Source: Pyrinomonadaceae bacterium (lineage in GTDB: Bacteria > Acidobacteriota > Blastocatellia > Pyrinomonadales > Pyrinomonadaceae). Taken from it: a DNA stretch of 57,697 nt. The stretch lies in NCBI GenBank assembly GCA_013003215.1, contig JABDKD010000201.1, positions 1 to 57,697 of the forward strand. The letters are read 5' to 3'. Positions 50,434 to 57,697 of this stretch are shown here, piece by piece (within the stretch, counting starts at the first letter, position 1; each line of letters begins with the position of its first letter). The notes under the pieces were generated by a model, which worked only from the letters and a program-made list of their open reading frames with translations, made no database searches and was not told the origin of the DNA. The position numbers and the translations under genes are program-made.

Positions 50434-51551
50434 ATATTGCCCGACTTTGCGTGCGCCTCTTGCAACTCTTTGACTTCAGACCACTTAAGCCCCCGCTTAA
50501 TGATCAGTATGAAGCCGGCAAGCGCAAACACGATCACCCTTCCCTTGCGAACTATTGCAAGGGTTACGCCCATTCCAACTCCGATACCCAGTGCTTCCAC
50601 AACGAACTCCGCACTAGCTTCATCAACTCCAAACAAAAAAGGAACGAGCTTGAAAACAACAGTAACTAGCCGATTCATCGACTCCAAAAAGAAGGGTGCC
50701 GTAATCGAGGGGATTACATCACCGATGCGACTCAAAATAAACCACACTTCGAGTACACCAAGAAAATGGAAAAGAACCTGAAGCCCGCACAACGGAAAGA
50801 ACCTCTTCGGATGTGCCCGGTAGAACCCAAAGATAAGGTTTTCGAACATCCGCATATGCAAACGTCCGTTGCGAAGGATGCTAGTCAGAATACCTCTTTT
50901 GTAGAGCTCATCGCAGATTCTTGTCGCCCACTTCCATTGCCTGATAACAATTGCGGCTCCTATAACGATCGAAATGAGAATGACCGCCAGCACAAGGTCC
51001 ACGAAATAATCGAAGGGGTATGGCAGTTCGTAACGTCGTATAAACAGGATCGCGCCAAAGCTAATAAAGAGGCCTGTTATTAATGAATAGAAAAGATTCT
51101 CCGTCGCAACAGATGCAAGAGCGGGGACGATAGGAACTTTGCGGCGGATCGCCAACGCCTTGGCTGTACCGCTTACAAGGATTCCGAGTGGAATAACGCT
51201 GCTCAGCGCTTCGCCGATCATTACTGCAGGCAAAGTTTCCTTGATACTTACCGAGTGAGGTTCATAAACAGTGAGGTGCCAGGCGATTGCGCGGGTCAAA
51301 AGTTTTAAGCCGTAAAGGCAAAGGATTATCAGGAAACCACCAAAGCCGATGCTCGCGATCCCATCAAGTACGCTCTGCGGGCCCACAGCATAGACGTAAT
51401 ATACAAATATCCCTACGCCGAACAGGGTCGCGACTACCCCGACCGCTTTAACCCTACCCATGTTCTTTGTACTTTTGATACTGCCGGCTGAGGTAGTATT
51501 TGCTTCGTCCAAACTCGGCTCCACGAACTTTGCCTTTGAATTAGTGCTCAA
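50430..51551 (-). CDS. Lysylphosphatidylglycerol synthase transmembrane-domain (flippase-like) protein
   Basis: The 373-residue membrane protein has about eight spans and the UPF0104/LPG_synthase_TM features: LLTRAIAWHLTVYEP in the first third, the GEALSSVIPLGILVSGTAKALAIRRK loop (G-x-x-x-P near GTAKA), and a long charged loop before the final spans. The family includes the MprF flippase domain and AglD-like proteins. It has no aminoacyl-transferase domain, so it is a stand-alone flippase-like module. It is divergent from the acyl-CoA dehydrogenase gene across about 50 bp, where the two promoters must share space. Confidence 0.87.
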   Translation of the reverse strand: MSTNSKAKFVEPSLDEANTTSAGSIKSTKNMGRVKAVGVVATLFGVGIFVYYVYAVGPQSVLDGIASIGFGGFLIILCLYGLKLLTRAIAWHLTVYEPHSVSIKETLPAVMIGEALSSVIPLGILVSGTAKALAIRRKVPIVPALASVATENLFYSLITGLFISFGAILFIRRYELPYPFDYFVDLVLAVILISIVIGAAIVIRQWKWATRICDELYKRGILTSILRNGRLHMRMFENLIFGFYRAHPKRFFPLCGLQVLFHFLGVLEVWFILSRIGDVIPSITAPFFLESMNRLVTVVFKLVPFLFGVDEASAEFVVEALGIGVGMGVTLAIVRKGRVIVFALAGFILIIKRGLKWSEVKELQEAHAKSGNI

Positions 51552-51603
51552 CTAAAATGTTAGTTTAACTTCTATAAAATAAAAACTTAAGAAAGGAATT
51601 ATT

Positions 51604-52779
51604 ATGAGCGCAACACCTGCAGAATCAATTGACGCCCGCCCGGCACTGACTTCCCTCTCCGAAGAAGAAGAAATGTTCCAAGCCAGCTTTCGTGAGTTCG
51701 CGGAAGGAGAGGTAAGGCCGCGTGTGGACGATATGGAAAAGGCCGGAAAGCTGGATCCGGAACTTATAAAGCAATGTTTTGAGATCGGTTTGATGGCGAT
51801 TGAAACCCCAGAGGAGTATGGCGGCGCCGGGAGCTCGTTTTTTAATGCGATCCTCGCGATCGAAGAACTGGCCCGGGTTGACGCTTCTACGGCGGTATTT
51901 GTCGATGTACAAAACACACTCGTCACCAACGCGTTAATCAAATGGGCGAATGAAGATCTGAAGAAGAAATATCTCCCTCAGATGGCCGAATCGAAGGTCG
52001 GAGCTTACGCATTGAGCGAGGCCGGAAGCGGTTCGGATGCCTTCGCATTGAAGACGCGGGCTGAAGACAAAGGCGACTATTTCGAACTTACGGGTCAGAA
52101 ACTCTGGATCACAAACGGAAACGAGGCCGAGATCTTTGTTCTTTTCGCGACGATCGACCCGGACGCAGGTTATAAGGGAATAACCGCTTTCATCGTCGAA
52201 AAAGATTTTGAAGGATTCACCGTCGGTGAGAAAGAGGACAAACTCGGTATACGAGCAAGTTCGACGACCGAGTTGATCCTTGACGGCTGCAAAGTCCCCA
52301 AAGAGAACGTGCTAGGTGAGATCGGCAAGGGATACAAGGTCTCCATTGAAACGCTTAACGAGGGCAGGATCGGTATTGCGGCCCAGATGGTCGGCATCGC
52401 ACAAGGTGCTTATGAAGCGGCCTTGGACTACGCAAATGAGCGTGAGCAGTTTGGAAGACCGATCAGCAAGTTCCAGGGTCTGCAGTTCCAGCTGGCTGAA
52501 ATGGCAGTCGAGATTGAGGCCGCGCGGCTTTTGACCTATAACGCCGCTCGTTTGAAGGACGAGGGGAAGCCGTTCTTAAAGGAAGCCGCGATCTGCAAGC
52601 TCTATACGTCGCGCGTGGCTGAGCAGGTTTCTTCAAAGGCTATCGAGGTCTTTGGCGGCTATGGCTATGTGAAGGATTACCCGGTCGAGAAGTTCTGGCG
52701 TGATTCCAAGATCGGCGCTATATACGAAGGAACCTCCAACATGCAGCTGCAAACCATCGCGAAGATGATCACGAAATAG
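51604..52779 (+). CDS. Acyl-CoA dehydrogenase
   Basis: The 391-residue flavoenzyme introduces the 2,3 double bond of acyl-CoA. The family layout is complete: N-terminal helical domain, beta domain with YALSEAGSGSDAFALKTRA and LWITNGNEA, and C-terminal domain with REQFGRPISKFQGLQF, QVSSKAIEVFGGYGYVKDYPVEKFWRDSKIGAIYEGTSNMQL. The catalytic Glu is in YEGTSN. A GAAAGGA ribosome-binding site precedes the ATG. The chain length and motifs fit short- or medium-chain (butyryl-CoA-like) enzymes, but substrate length is not determined. The 2,4-dienoyl-CoA-reductase-like SDR (20774) may act in the same pathway. Confidence 0.93.
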   Translation: MSATPAESIDARPALTSLSEEEEMFQASFREFAEGEVRPRVDDMEKAGKLDPELIKQCFEIGLMAIETPEEYGGAGSSFFNAILAIEELARVDASTAVFVDVQNTLVTNALIKWANEDLKKKYLPQMAESKVGAYALSEAGSGSDAFALKTRAEDKGDYFELTGQKLWITNGNEAEIFVLFATIDPDAGYKGITAFIVEKDFEGFTVGEKEDKLGIRASSTTELILDGCKVPKENVLGEIGKGYKVSIETLNEGRIGIAAQMVGIAQGAYEAALDYANEREQFGRPISKFQGLQFQLAEMAVEIEAARLLTYNAARLKDEGKPFLKEAAICKLYTSRVAEQVSSKAIEVFGGYGYVKDYPVEKFWRDSKIGAIYEGTSNMQLQTIAKMITK

Positions 52780-52800
52780 GACGTAAAGGATAGTGGACGA

Positions 52801-52960
52801 GGAATGGAAAACGGACAATGGACAATGGAAAATTTGAGTTTGATGCTTTGTTAGCAGTTACTCCGAAGTAAAAAGTGTGCGGGTTCTTGGCGTGAAATTG
52901 TCCATTGTCCTTTTTCCATTGTCCATTAGCTTTCCGTTTTCAGTCCTCAGTCCTCAGTTT
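52801..52960. repeat. Palindromic heptanucleotide-repeat element
   Basis: The region between the dehydrogenase and radical SAM genes has a left arm with two tandem GGACAAT units (52813-52826) and a right arm with two tandem ATTGTCC units (52897-52910) plus a third (52918-52924), the reverse complement. A further CAGTCCT heptamer tandem (52941-52954) follows. Heptamer repeats in imperfect inverted arms about 60-80 bp apart recall the STRR-type intergenic repeats of cyanobacteria. This would be a dispersed genome element; copy number cannot be seen here. Confidence 0.7.
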
Positions 52961-52998
52961 TCTTGCCTTCTCGCCTCAGATGAATTATTGTTGCATGC

Positions 52999-54003
52999 AT
53001 GCGACAAGTGGTTAATCCTCCCAATCCTTACGACAAATACTCGAGTGAGTTCTTGGGCGAACCGCCAAAGGCGAAGCTGGAGATTTATGAAGAGACAACG
53101 ACGCGTTCGATGATCTCTAAGAGCTACAACGGTCCGGGTAAACATCGCCTTACCGTTAACTGCTATAGAGGCTGTATACACGCCTGCACCTATTGTTTCG
53201 CTCGTCGCTATCACGAATTTCTCGGTTACGGAGCCGGAACCGATTTTGAGACAAAGATTGTTGCGAAAGTTAACGCACCGGAGGCGTTGCGAGCAGAACT
53301 CAAGAAGACACGCGAGAAGATCGAACTACTCGAATTCTCTTTCGCCACCGATCCGTATATCCCAATCGAGGCAAACTACGAATTAACAAGGAAGTGCCTG
53401 GAAGTTTGCCTTGATTTCAAAATTCCGACAGTCATCGTGACCAAATCTCCTTTGGTGACAAGAGACATTGAGTTGATCAAAAAACTCGGGGCAGGCGTAT
53501 TCTTTTCGATTCCATTCCTCAACAAAGAATCTTCCAAGCCCTTTGAGCAGTTCACGCCGATTCCGGACGCAAGATTCCGTGCGATGAAGAAGGTCAGCGA
53601 TGCCGGAATCGAAACCGGACTCGCACTTGCACCTGTAATACCGGGCTACAACGAGTCCCAGATTCCCGGTCTCCTTGAAAAAGCAAAGGAATGCGGGGCC
53701 ACAAGGGCATTTATGTCCATGCTGCATATTGACTCCGACTCGATCGAGAAATACTTCGTTGAAAAAACCCGTGCTCATATTCCGACGAAAGCAGAAAAAA
53801 TAATAAACACGATGAAGAGGGAGAGAAACGGGAGGCTTCAGCACCGGACGTTTGCCGAGCGAAACACTGGCGGGACAAAGCAATGGAAAGCGGCAACCGA
53901 ACTATTTGAGCTCCATTTCTCGAGGCTCGGTTTCCGGAAATTCGAGCGGCCGAGGAACGAACCTCCTGAAGAAACGACTGCAACTCAAGGAAGCCTCTTT
54001 TGA
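52999..54003 (+). CDS. Radical SAM protein, PA0069/Rv2578c family
   Basis: The 334-residue protein has the [4Fe-4S] motif CIHACTYC (Cys59, Cys63, Cys66), the phrase CYRGCIHACTYCFAR and the following SFATDPYIPIEANYELTR block, which define the PA0069/Rv2578c group of radical SAM proteins related to spore photoproduct lyase. Function is unproven; a nucleic-acid repair role has been suggested for the relatives. It overlaps the GNAT gene by 1 bp. No ribosome-binding site is seen; a TATTGT box lies 7 nt before the start. Confidence 0.85.
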   Translation: MRQVVNPPNPYDKYSSEFLGEPPKAKLEIYEETTTRSMISKSYNGPGKHRLTVNCYRGCIHACTYCFARRYHEFLGYGAGTDFETKIVAKVNAPEALRAELKKTREKIELLEFSFATDPYIPIEANYELTRKCLEVCLDFKIPTVIVTKSPLVTRDIELIKKLGAGVFFSIPFLNKESSKPFEQFTPIPDARFRAMKKVSDAGIETGLALAPVIPGYNESQIPGLLEKAKECGATRAFMSMLHIDSDSIEKYFVEKTRAHIPTKAEKIINTMKRERNGRLQHRTFAERNTGGTKQWKAATELFELHFSRLGFRKFERPRNEPPEETTATQGSLF

Positions 54004-54533
54004 TGGAAATAAGTATCGCGACAAGTGAACAAACAGAGCAGTTGGCGTTGTTCGGTTCAGAGACATTTTGGCAAGCGTACAGAAGCGAGTCCAAACTCGA
54101 AGCGAAATACATACGCGCCTATATGGCCAAAGCGTTTTCAGTTCAGCAGATCAAGAGCGAGATCGAAGATGAGCACATAGAGTTCTTGCTTGCCACGCAG
54201 GACTCCAAGCTGATCGGCTATTCAAAACTATCTTTCGCAAATAATCACGAGTCTCTGCAAGGGAAAAAACCGATGGAGCTGTGCCGGATTTATCTTGCCA
54301 AATCATATTGGGGTAAAGGCTTAGGGAAGGATCTTTTGGACGGATGTGTTGATCGGGCAATAGCGAGGTCGTGTGATTCTGTCTGGCTCGGCGTTTGGAA
54401 ACAAAACGACAGAGCGATCGGTTTTTACAAGAAGCACGGATTCGAAATTGTCGGCGAAGTTGAGTTTGATCTTGCATCATCTATTCAGTCTGATCATGTA
54501 ATGGAATTAGTCGTCGGCAATCCCTCCAAGTAA
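54003..54533 (+). CDS. GNAT-family N-acetyltransferase
   Basis: The 176-residue enzyme has the GNAT acetyl-CoA-binding stretch R-I-Y-L-A-K-S-Y-W-G-K-G-L-G-K-D-L-L (motif A, Q/R-x-x-G-x-G/A type) and the motif B part NDRAIGFYKKHGFEIVGE. Substrate unknown. The ATG at 54003 overlaps the last base of the radical SAM stop codon, so translation is coupled. There is a 64-nt gap to the next gene. Confidence 0.88.
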   Translation: MEISIATSEQTEQLALFGSETFWQAYRSESKLEAKYIRAYMAKAFSVQQIKSEIEDEHIEFLLATQDSKLIGYSKLSFANNHESLQGKKPMELCRIYLAKSYWGKGLGKDLLDGCVDRAIARSCDSVWLGVWKQNDRAIGFYKKHGFEIVGEVEFDLASSIQSDHVMELVVGNPSK

Positions 54534-54597
54534 TGAACGATGTCCGGTTGCGCTTTCTTTATTCGCGTGTATCATTTTTCTTTTGATTTAGCAGATA

Positions 54598-55419
54598 ATG
54601 AGCATTCGAAGTTCCAAAGCTTACCGTTACACTCGAAAGGCAATAAAGATCCTTGTGCCGGTATCCCTTGGCCTGTATTTCATACCGAAAACCTTGATCG
54701 TTTTCTTTGCACTCGGCCTTTTAGACGCTTCTCGAAACCGGCCACTAAACTTCAGTGTGTTGTTCAGTTATTTCTTTGGAAACGGGGTTCTTACATGGTT
54801 GCTGGCACCATTCAATCTTCTACTCGATCTGCTTTCGCTTCCGTATAGAAATAGGGGCATTTATCAGCTGGACGATCTTCCCGCCGAATATAGGGAAGAA
54901 ATTGAAGAGACGATTGCAATCTTCAAAAGGAACCCGGAGCTGATTGACAAGATCGTGGAATCGTCAAAGCGGCAGGAGAGAACAATGGTGTTTTTCCGCT
55001 GGTATGGCAGGTATTCCGATAAACCTTTTGAATTGAGTGAGTTTGACCGTCCATTTAAGTATCTGCGATCTGCCGGTATCTCGGTGTTTAATAAGAAAAG
55101 CTCGACCGGACTGCATTTCGGCCCGTTGCGAGTTACGATACGGGTACTCTACAACCTAAACAAAATGCGAAATGACGATGTATTTATCGAAGTTGGAGAT
55201 TATAAGCAGAAGTGGAAGGATGATCCTCTTTTTATTTTTGACGATACATTGCGGCATCGCTCGGTAAACGAGTCAGGAGAGCTACGGGTATGCGTATTTG
55301 CGGATGTCTTGAGGCCGAGTTTGGTTCCAATAGTCTTTAGCTCGATTGTTAGGATCATTCGAACGATTTTCAAGCGCGCCAACTTTCTATTCTATAAAAA
55401 CTGGAAACTCCTGAAATAG
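54598..55419 (+). CDS. Aspartyl/asparaginyl beta-hydroxylase-like (AspH) protein
   Basis: The 273-residue protein has an N-terminal membrane region with two spans (about 18-38 and 48-82) and a C-terminal segment that resembles the AspH double-stranded beta-helix: GLHFGP with the first metal His, then FIFDDTLRHRSVNESGELRVCVFADVLRP, which gives the second His, Asn and the C-terminal Arg-Pro. These are Fe(II)/2-oxoglutarate oxygenases in eukaryotes; bacterial members often modify lipids or peptides. The assignment rests on this final motif block. It lies 64 nt after the GNAT gene and 1 nt before the TPR gene. Confidence 0.65.
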   Translation: MSIRSSKAYRYTRKAIKILVPVSLGLYFIPKTLIVFFALGLLDASRNRPLNFSVLFSYFFGNGVLTWLLAPFNLLLDLLSLPYRNRGIYQLDDLPAEYREEIEETIAIFKRNPELIDKIVESSKRQERTMVFFRWYGRYSDKPFELSEFDRPFKYLRSAGISVFNKKSSTGLHFGPLRVTIRVLYNLNKMRNDDVFIEVGDYKQKWKDDPLFIFDDTLRHRSVNESGELRVCVFADVLRPSLVPIVFSSIVRIIRTIFKRANFLFYKNWKLLK

Positions 55420-55420
55420 T

Positions 55421-55729
55421 ATGAGCAACAGAATCGAAGTATTCGAAAATATGATTGCGGCCGATCCGGACAACACGATGGTCTTGTTCGGGCTCGCTAA
55501 CGAGTACCTAAAGGACGGCAACAACGAAAAAGGCATCGAGACCCTTCTGAACTATCTCGAGAAAGGTGATGACGAGGGAGCGGCTTACGGAATGCTTGCA
55601 ACTGCCTATGAAGAGACGGGAGAAACTGAAAAAGCTAGGGCTGCGCTGGAAAGAGGAATCGGGATATCTTTGTCGCACGGTCATCCAACCATGGCAGGCG
55701 AGTATCGTGAAAGACTGGAGAATTTCTAG
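55421..55729 (+). CDS. Small tetratricopeptide-repeat protein
   Basis: The 102-residue protein consists of about two and a half TPR units (NTMVLFGLANEYLKDGNNEKGIETLLNYLEKGDDEGAAYGMLATAYEETGETEKARAALERGI), so it is a protein-binding adapter. It starts 1 nt after the AspH-like stop codon and is likely co-translated. Its end overlaps the convergent thioredoxin-like gene by 4 bp. Confidence 0.85.
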   Translation: MSNRIEVFENMIAADPDNTMVLFGLANEYLKDGNNEKGIETLLNYLEKGDDEGAAYGMLATAYEETGETEKARAALERGIGISLSHGHPTMAGEYRERLENF

Positions 55730-56181
55730 AACACTTTCAGCTGATCCGCAAATTTCTTCGGATCAAACATCACCCGGAGACGTTTGATATTGTTACCGTC
55801 ACTATCCAAAACCCATAGGTTTGGAAAACCCTCGACGTTTCGTTCCCGAATGAATTTTTGACCTTCTTCCTCTTCGTATTCGAGGCGTGAAAAAACAAAC
55901 CGCTCGTTGAGCACCTTTTTGACCTCTTCATTGGAAAAGACCTCATTGTCGAGCCTGCGGCAGGTTCCGCACCAAATCGCGGAAACGTCTACAAAAACCA
56001 ATTTGTTTTCTGATTTGGCTTTCGCAAGGGCGTCTTCTAGCCTATGTATCTCGAGACCCGTATCTGCAACAGCCTGCCTGCCCCAATAGCTTTGCAGCTC
56101 AACATTTCCGAAATAGACGGCACAACCGACTATCGCGAAAAACAAGACCGAGCCTATTGTTCCTGAAAATAACTTTCTCAT
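55726..56181 (-). CDS. Exported thioredoxin-like protein
   Basis: The 151-residue protein has an N-terminal signal anchor (about residues 5-25), then a thioredoxin fold. The redox motif is W-C-G-T-C (at about 70-74) in VDVSAIWCGTCRRLDNEVF, matching DsbD-gamma and thioredoxin-like-7 proteins that reduce or transfer disulphides outside the cytoplasm. The cis-Pro is in VEGFPNLWVLD. I start at the ATG at 56181, directly after an AGGTG site; the GTG at 56184 is in frame. Confidence 0.87.
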   Translation of the reverse strand: MRKLFSGTIGSVLFFAIVGCAVYFGNVELQSYWGRQAVADTGLEIHRLEDALAKAKSENKLVFVDVSAIWCGTCRRLDNEVFSNEEVKKVLNERFVFSRLEYEEEEGQKFIRERNVEGFPNLWVLDSDGNNIKRLRVMFDPKKFADQLKVF

Positions 56182-56272
56182 CACCTGATTAAATACGAAG
56201 AGCTCTCTAGTTTATTCCGAACTCCGCTGCGGCCCTCCGACGGCGGCAAACAAGTATGTTAGATTTATCTTT

Positions 56273-57697
56273 ATGAAATTCAAAGCCATCCTGACCCTAA
56301 TCCTTTTGTTGTCAGCCTTTGCAGTTGCTCAACGAGAGCACCCAAAAAGGCCGACCCCTTCCGGCGGTCCATTGGAATACACTCAGGCCGCTTATAACGT
56401 TTTGTCATACGACATCACCGCAAGGGTTGAGCCGAAGACGAAAAGTATCTCCGGAACGACGATAATGGAGGCGCAGGTCGTTGCACCAACGCGTTGGATA
56501 ACGATCGATCTGGACACACCATTTGAAGTAACGGATGTGCGTGTTTGGAAATACGATGCGTTCGAGAAAGTGAATTTCAAACGCAAGGGCGGCGAGATAC
56601 ATATCGAGTTTGACGCCTCCAAACAGACTGGGGAGACTTTTCAAACCTCCATTTCTTACGAAGGTAAACCGAGGATAGCTCCGAACCCACCATGGGTTGG
56701 CGGTTTTATGTGGGAAAAGACTGCTGATGGGTCCGATTGGATTGTAGTCGCATGCCAGAACGATGGTGGAGATCTTTGGTATCCGATAAAGGATCACCCA
56801 TCAGACGAGCCCAATAATGTAAGCCTTCACATTACCGTTCCAGACAATTTGTATGTGGCAACTGTGGGAAAGCTCGTTAAATCGACACAGAACAATGACG
56901 GCACAAAAACTTTTGATTGGCACATGTCCAATCCCATCAACAATTACAACGTTGTCTTAAATATCGCTCCGTATCAGTTGGTCGAGGACAAGTACAAAAG
57001 TATCGCCGGCGAGGAGTTCCCGATCATCTTTTATTCGCTCCCCGAAAGCACTGACAAAGCCAGGGACATCGTTGACCAGACAAAGACATTTTTGGCGTTT
57101 TACGAGAAATATGCAGGTCCATTTCCATACCGAGCAGAGAAACTCGGCATCGTTGAGACACCCCATCTCGGTATGGAACATTCGACGATAATCGCTTACG
57201 GCAACAAGTTCAGAAAGGACGCGAGTGGATTTGACTGGCTCATGCTTCATGAGCTTGGACACGAATGGTGGGGAAACATGGTCACCGCCTCTGACTGGCG
57301 GGACATGTGGATACACGAGGGTTTCCAGTCCTTTTTCGATTCACTCTATCTGGAGGAGACAAAGGGTCGCGAAGCCTATCTCAGATCGATGCAAGGCAAG
57401 ATGAAAAACACAAACAATATCCAGCCACTCGCACCGAGGGAACCGAGGTTCGCATACCAGATCTACTTCCAGCCACCCAAATACGAAACAAGCGACGGTG
57501 ACGTTTACGGTAAAGGGGCCGCTGTGTTGCACACGCTCCGATATCTGATCGGCGACGAGGCGTTTTTCAAATCTGTGAGGCGTATGGCATATCCTGTAAA
57601 ATCTATGGAATCAATAGTTACGGGCAAACAAAACCGGCTTGTAACGACCGATGACTTTAAGCAAATAGCTGAAGAAGAGTCTGGTATGGATCTCGAC
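56273..57697 (+). CDS. M1-family metallopeptidase (aminopeptidase N-like), 3' end outside window
   Basis: The open frame runs from ATG 56273 to the window edge (475 codons, no stop). It begins with a signal peptide (MKFKAILTLILLLSAFAVAQ), so it is exported. The M1 blocks are HELGHEWWG (zinc ligands His326 and His330, base Glu327) and the third zinc ligand Glu349 in WIHEGFQSFF, 19 residues after the second His. The exopeptidase motif is replaced by LGMEHSTI rather than GAMEN, which is seen in many exported M1 proteins. A TAGATT box lies 7 nt before the start. Confidence 0.9.
   Translation, partial: MKFKAILTLILLLSAFAVAQREHPKRPTPSGGPLEYTQAAYNVLSYDITARVEPKTKSISGTTIMEAQVVAPTRWITIDLDTPFEVTDVRVWKYDAFEKVNFKRKGGEIHIEFDASKQTGETFQTSISYEGKPRIAPNPPWVGGFMWEKTADGSDWIVVACQNDGGDLWYPIKDHPSDEPNNVSLHITVPDNLYVATVGKLVKSTQNNDGTKTFDWHMSNPINNYNVVLNIAPYQLVEDKYKSIAGEEFPIIFYSLPESTDKARDIVDQTKTFLAFYEKYAGPFPYRAEKLGIVETPHLGMEHSTIIAYGNKFRKDASGFDWLMLHELGHEWWGNMVTASDWRDMWIHEGFQSFFDSLYLEETKGREAYLRSMQGKMKNTNNIQPLAPREPRFAYQIYFQPPKYETSDGDVYGKGAAVLHTLRYLIGDEAFFKSVRRMAYPVKSMESIVTGKQNRLVTTDDFKQIAEEESGMDLD

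Noticed and set aside
1-57697. CRISPR arrays, insertion sequences, integrases, prophage, rRNA
   Set aside because: No repeat-spacer pattern, transposase, tyrosine or serine integrase, phage structural gene or rRNA sequence seen.

Overview
The window (57.7 kb, mid-range G+C) is a gene-dense chromosomal segment of a diderm bacterium. Lipid A and Kdo enzymes (LpxK, WaaA), many lipoproteins with a lipobox Cys, and a type I signal peptidase point to an outer membrane. The mix of an hrcA-grpE-dnaK-dnaJ operon, a partial F0 ATP synthase cluster whose c subunit carries a signal-like leader, a membrane-anchored Ser/Thr kinase-like protein, DKNYY-type repeats and many short uncharacterised exported proteins fits Acidobacteriota (Blastocatellia/Pyrinomonadales-like). 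That placement is an inference from gene content only. I see no phage, insertion sequence, integrase, CRISPR array or rRNA; the only tRNA is tRNA-Pro(UGG). Most of the window reads as housekeeping core.

Layout. 0-8 kb: a truncated membrane gene, a DKNYY repeat lipoprotein, a 26-residue membrane peptide, an HDOD protein, a TesA-like SGNH hydrolase divergent from a YbbA/YbbP-like ABC exporter, and an unknown helical protein. 8-13 kb: RdgB, tRNA-Pro, HU, an 83-aa orphan, a large polytopic membrane protein, YqeY and a methyltransferase. 13-18 kb: hrcA-grpE-dnaK-dnaJ on the minus strand. 18-25 kb: a SprT-like metalloprotease, a 2,4-dienoyl-CoA-reductase-like SDR, an ankyrin lipoprotein, TrpG, an unusual TrpD and LpxK. 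25-35 kb: a degenerate kinase, then on the minus strand EF-P, WaaA, a ceramide-glucosyltransferase-like GT2, a small membrane protein, a radical SAM protein, AtpZ-like, AtpI, AtpB and AtpE. 34-42 kb: a TPR lipoprotein, an exported PEP-synthase-like protein, a GT1, DUF4126 and an NtrC-type two-component pair. 42-49 kb: a penicillin-binding transpeptidase, an exported hypothetical, a candidate structured RNA, rnc, lepB, psuG, nusB and ribH. 49-57.7 kb: a degenerate crotonase, a flippase-like membrane protein, acyl-CoA dehydrogenase, a palindromic heptamer repeat, a PA0069-type radical SAM protein, GNAT, an AspH-like protein, TPR and thioredoxin-like proteins, and the start of an M1 aminopeptidase.

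Most interesting points. (1) The c subunit has Gln, Glu and Ser at the spacing of Na+-binding c-rings, and the F0 genes sit at the end of an overlapping envelope-glycolipid/radical-SAM gene chain without atpF or F1 genes. (2) A receptor-like Ser/Thr kinase has lost the HRD aspartate. (3) A PEP-synthase-like protein has a signal peptide. (4) A roughly 170-nt intergenic stretch before rnc is full of hairpins with mutually exclusive pairings. (5) Several genes lacking a Shine-Dalgarno sequence have a -10-like hexamer 6-7 nt before the start codon, suggesting leaderless transcription. (6) TrpD departs from the family in its PRPP-loop motif. No large new defence or biosynthetic system is evident.
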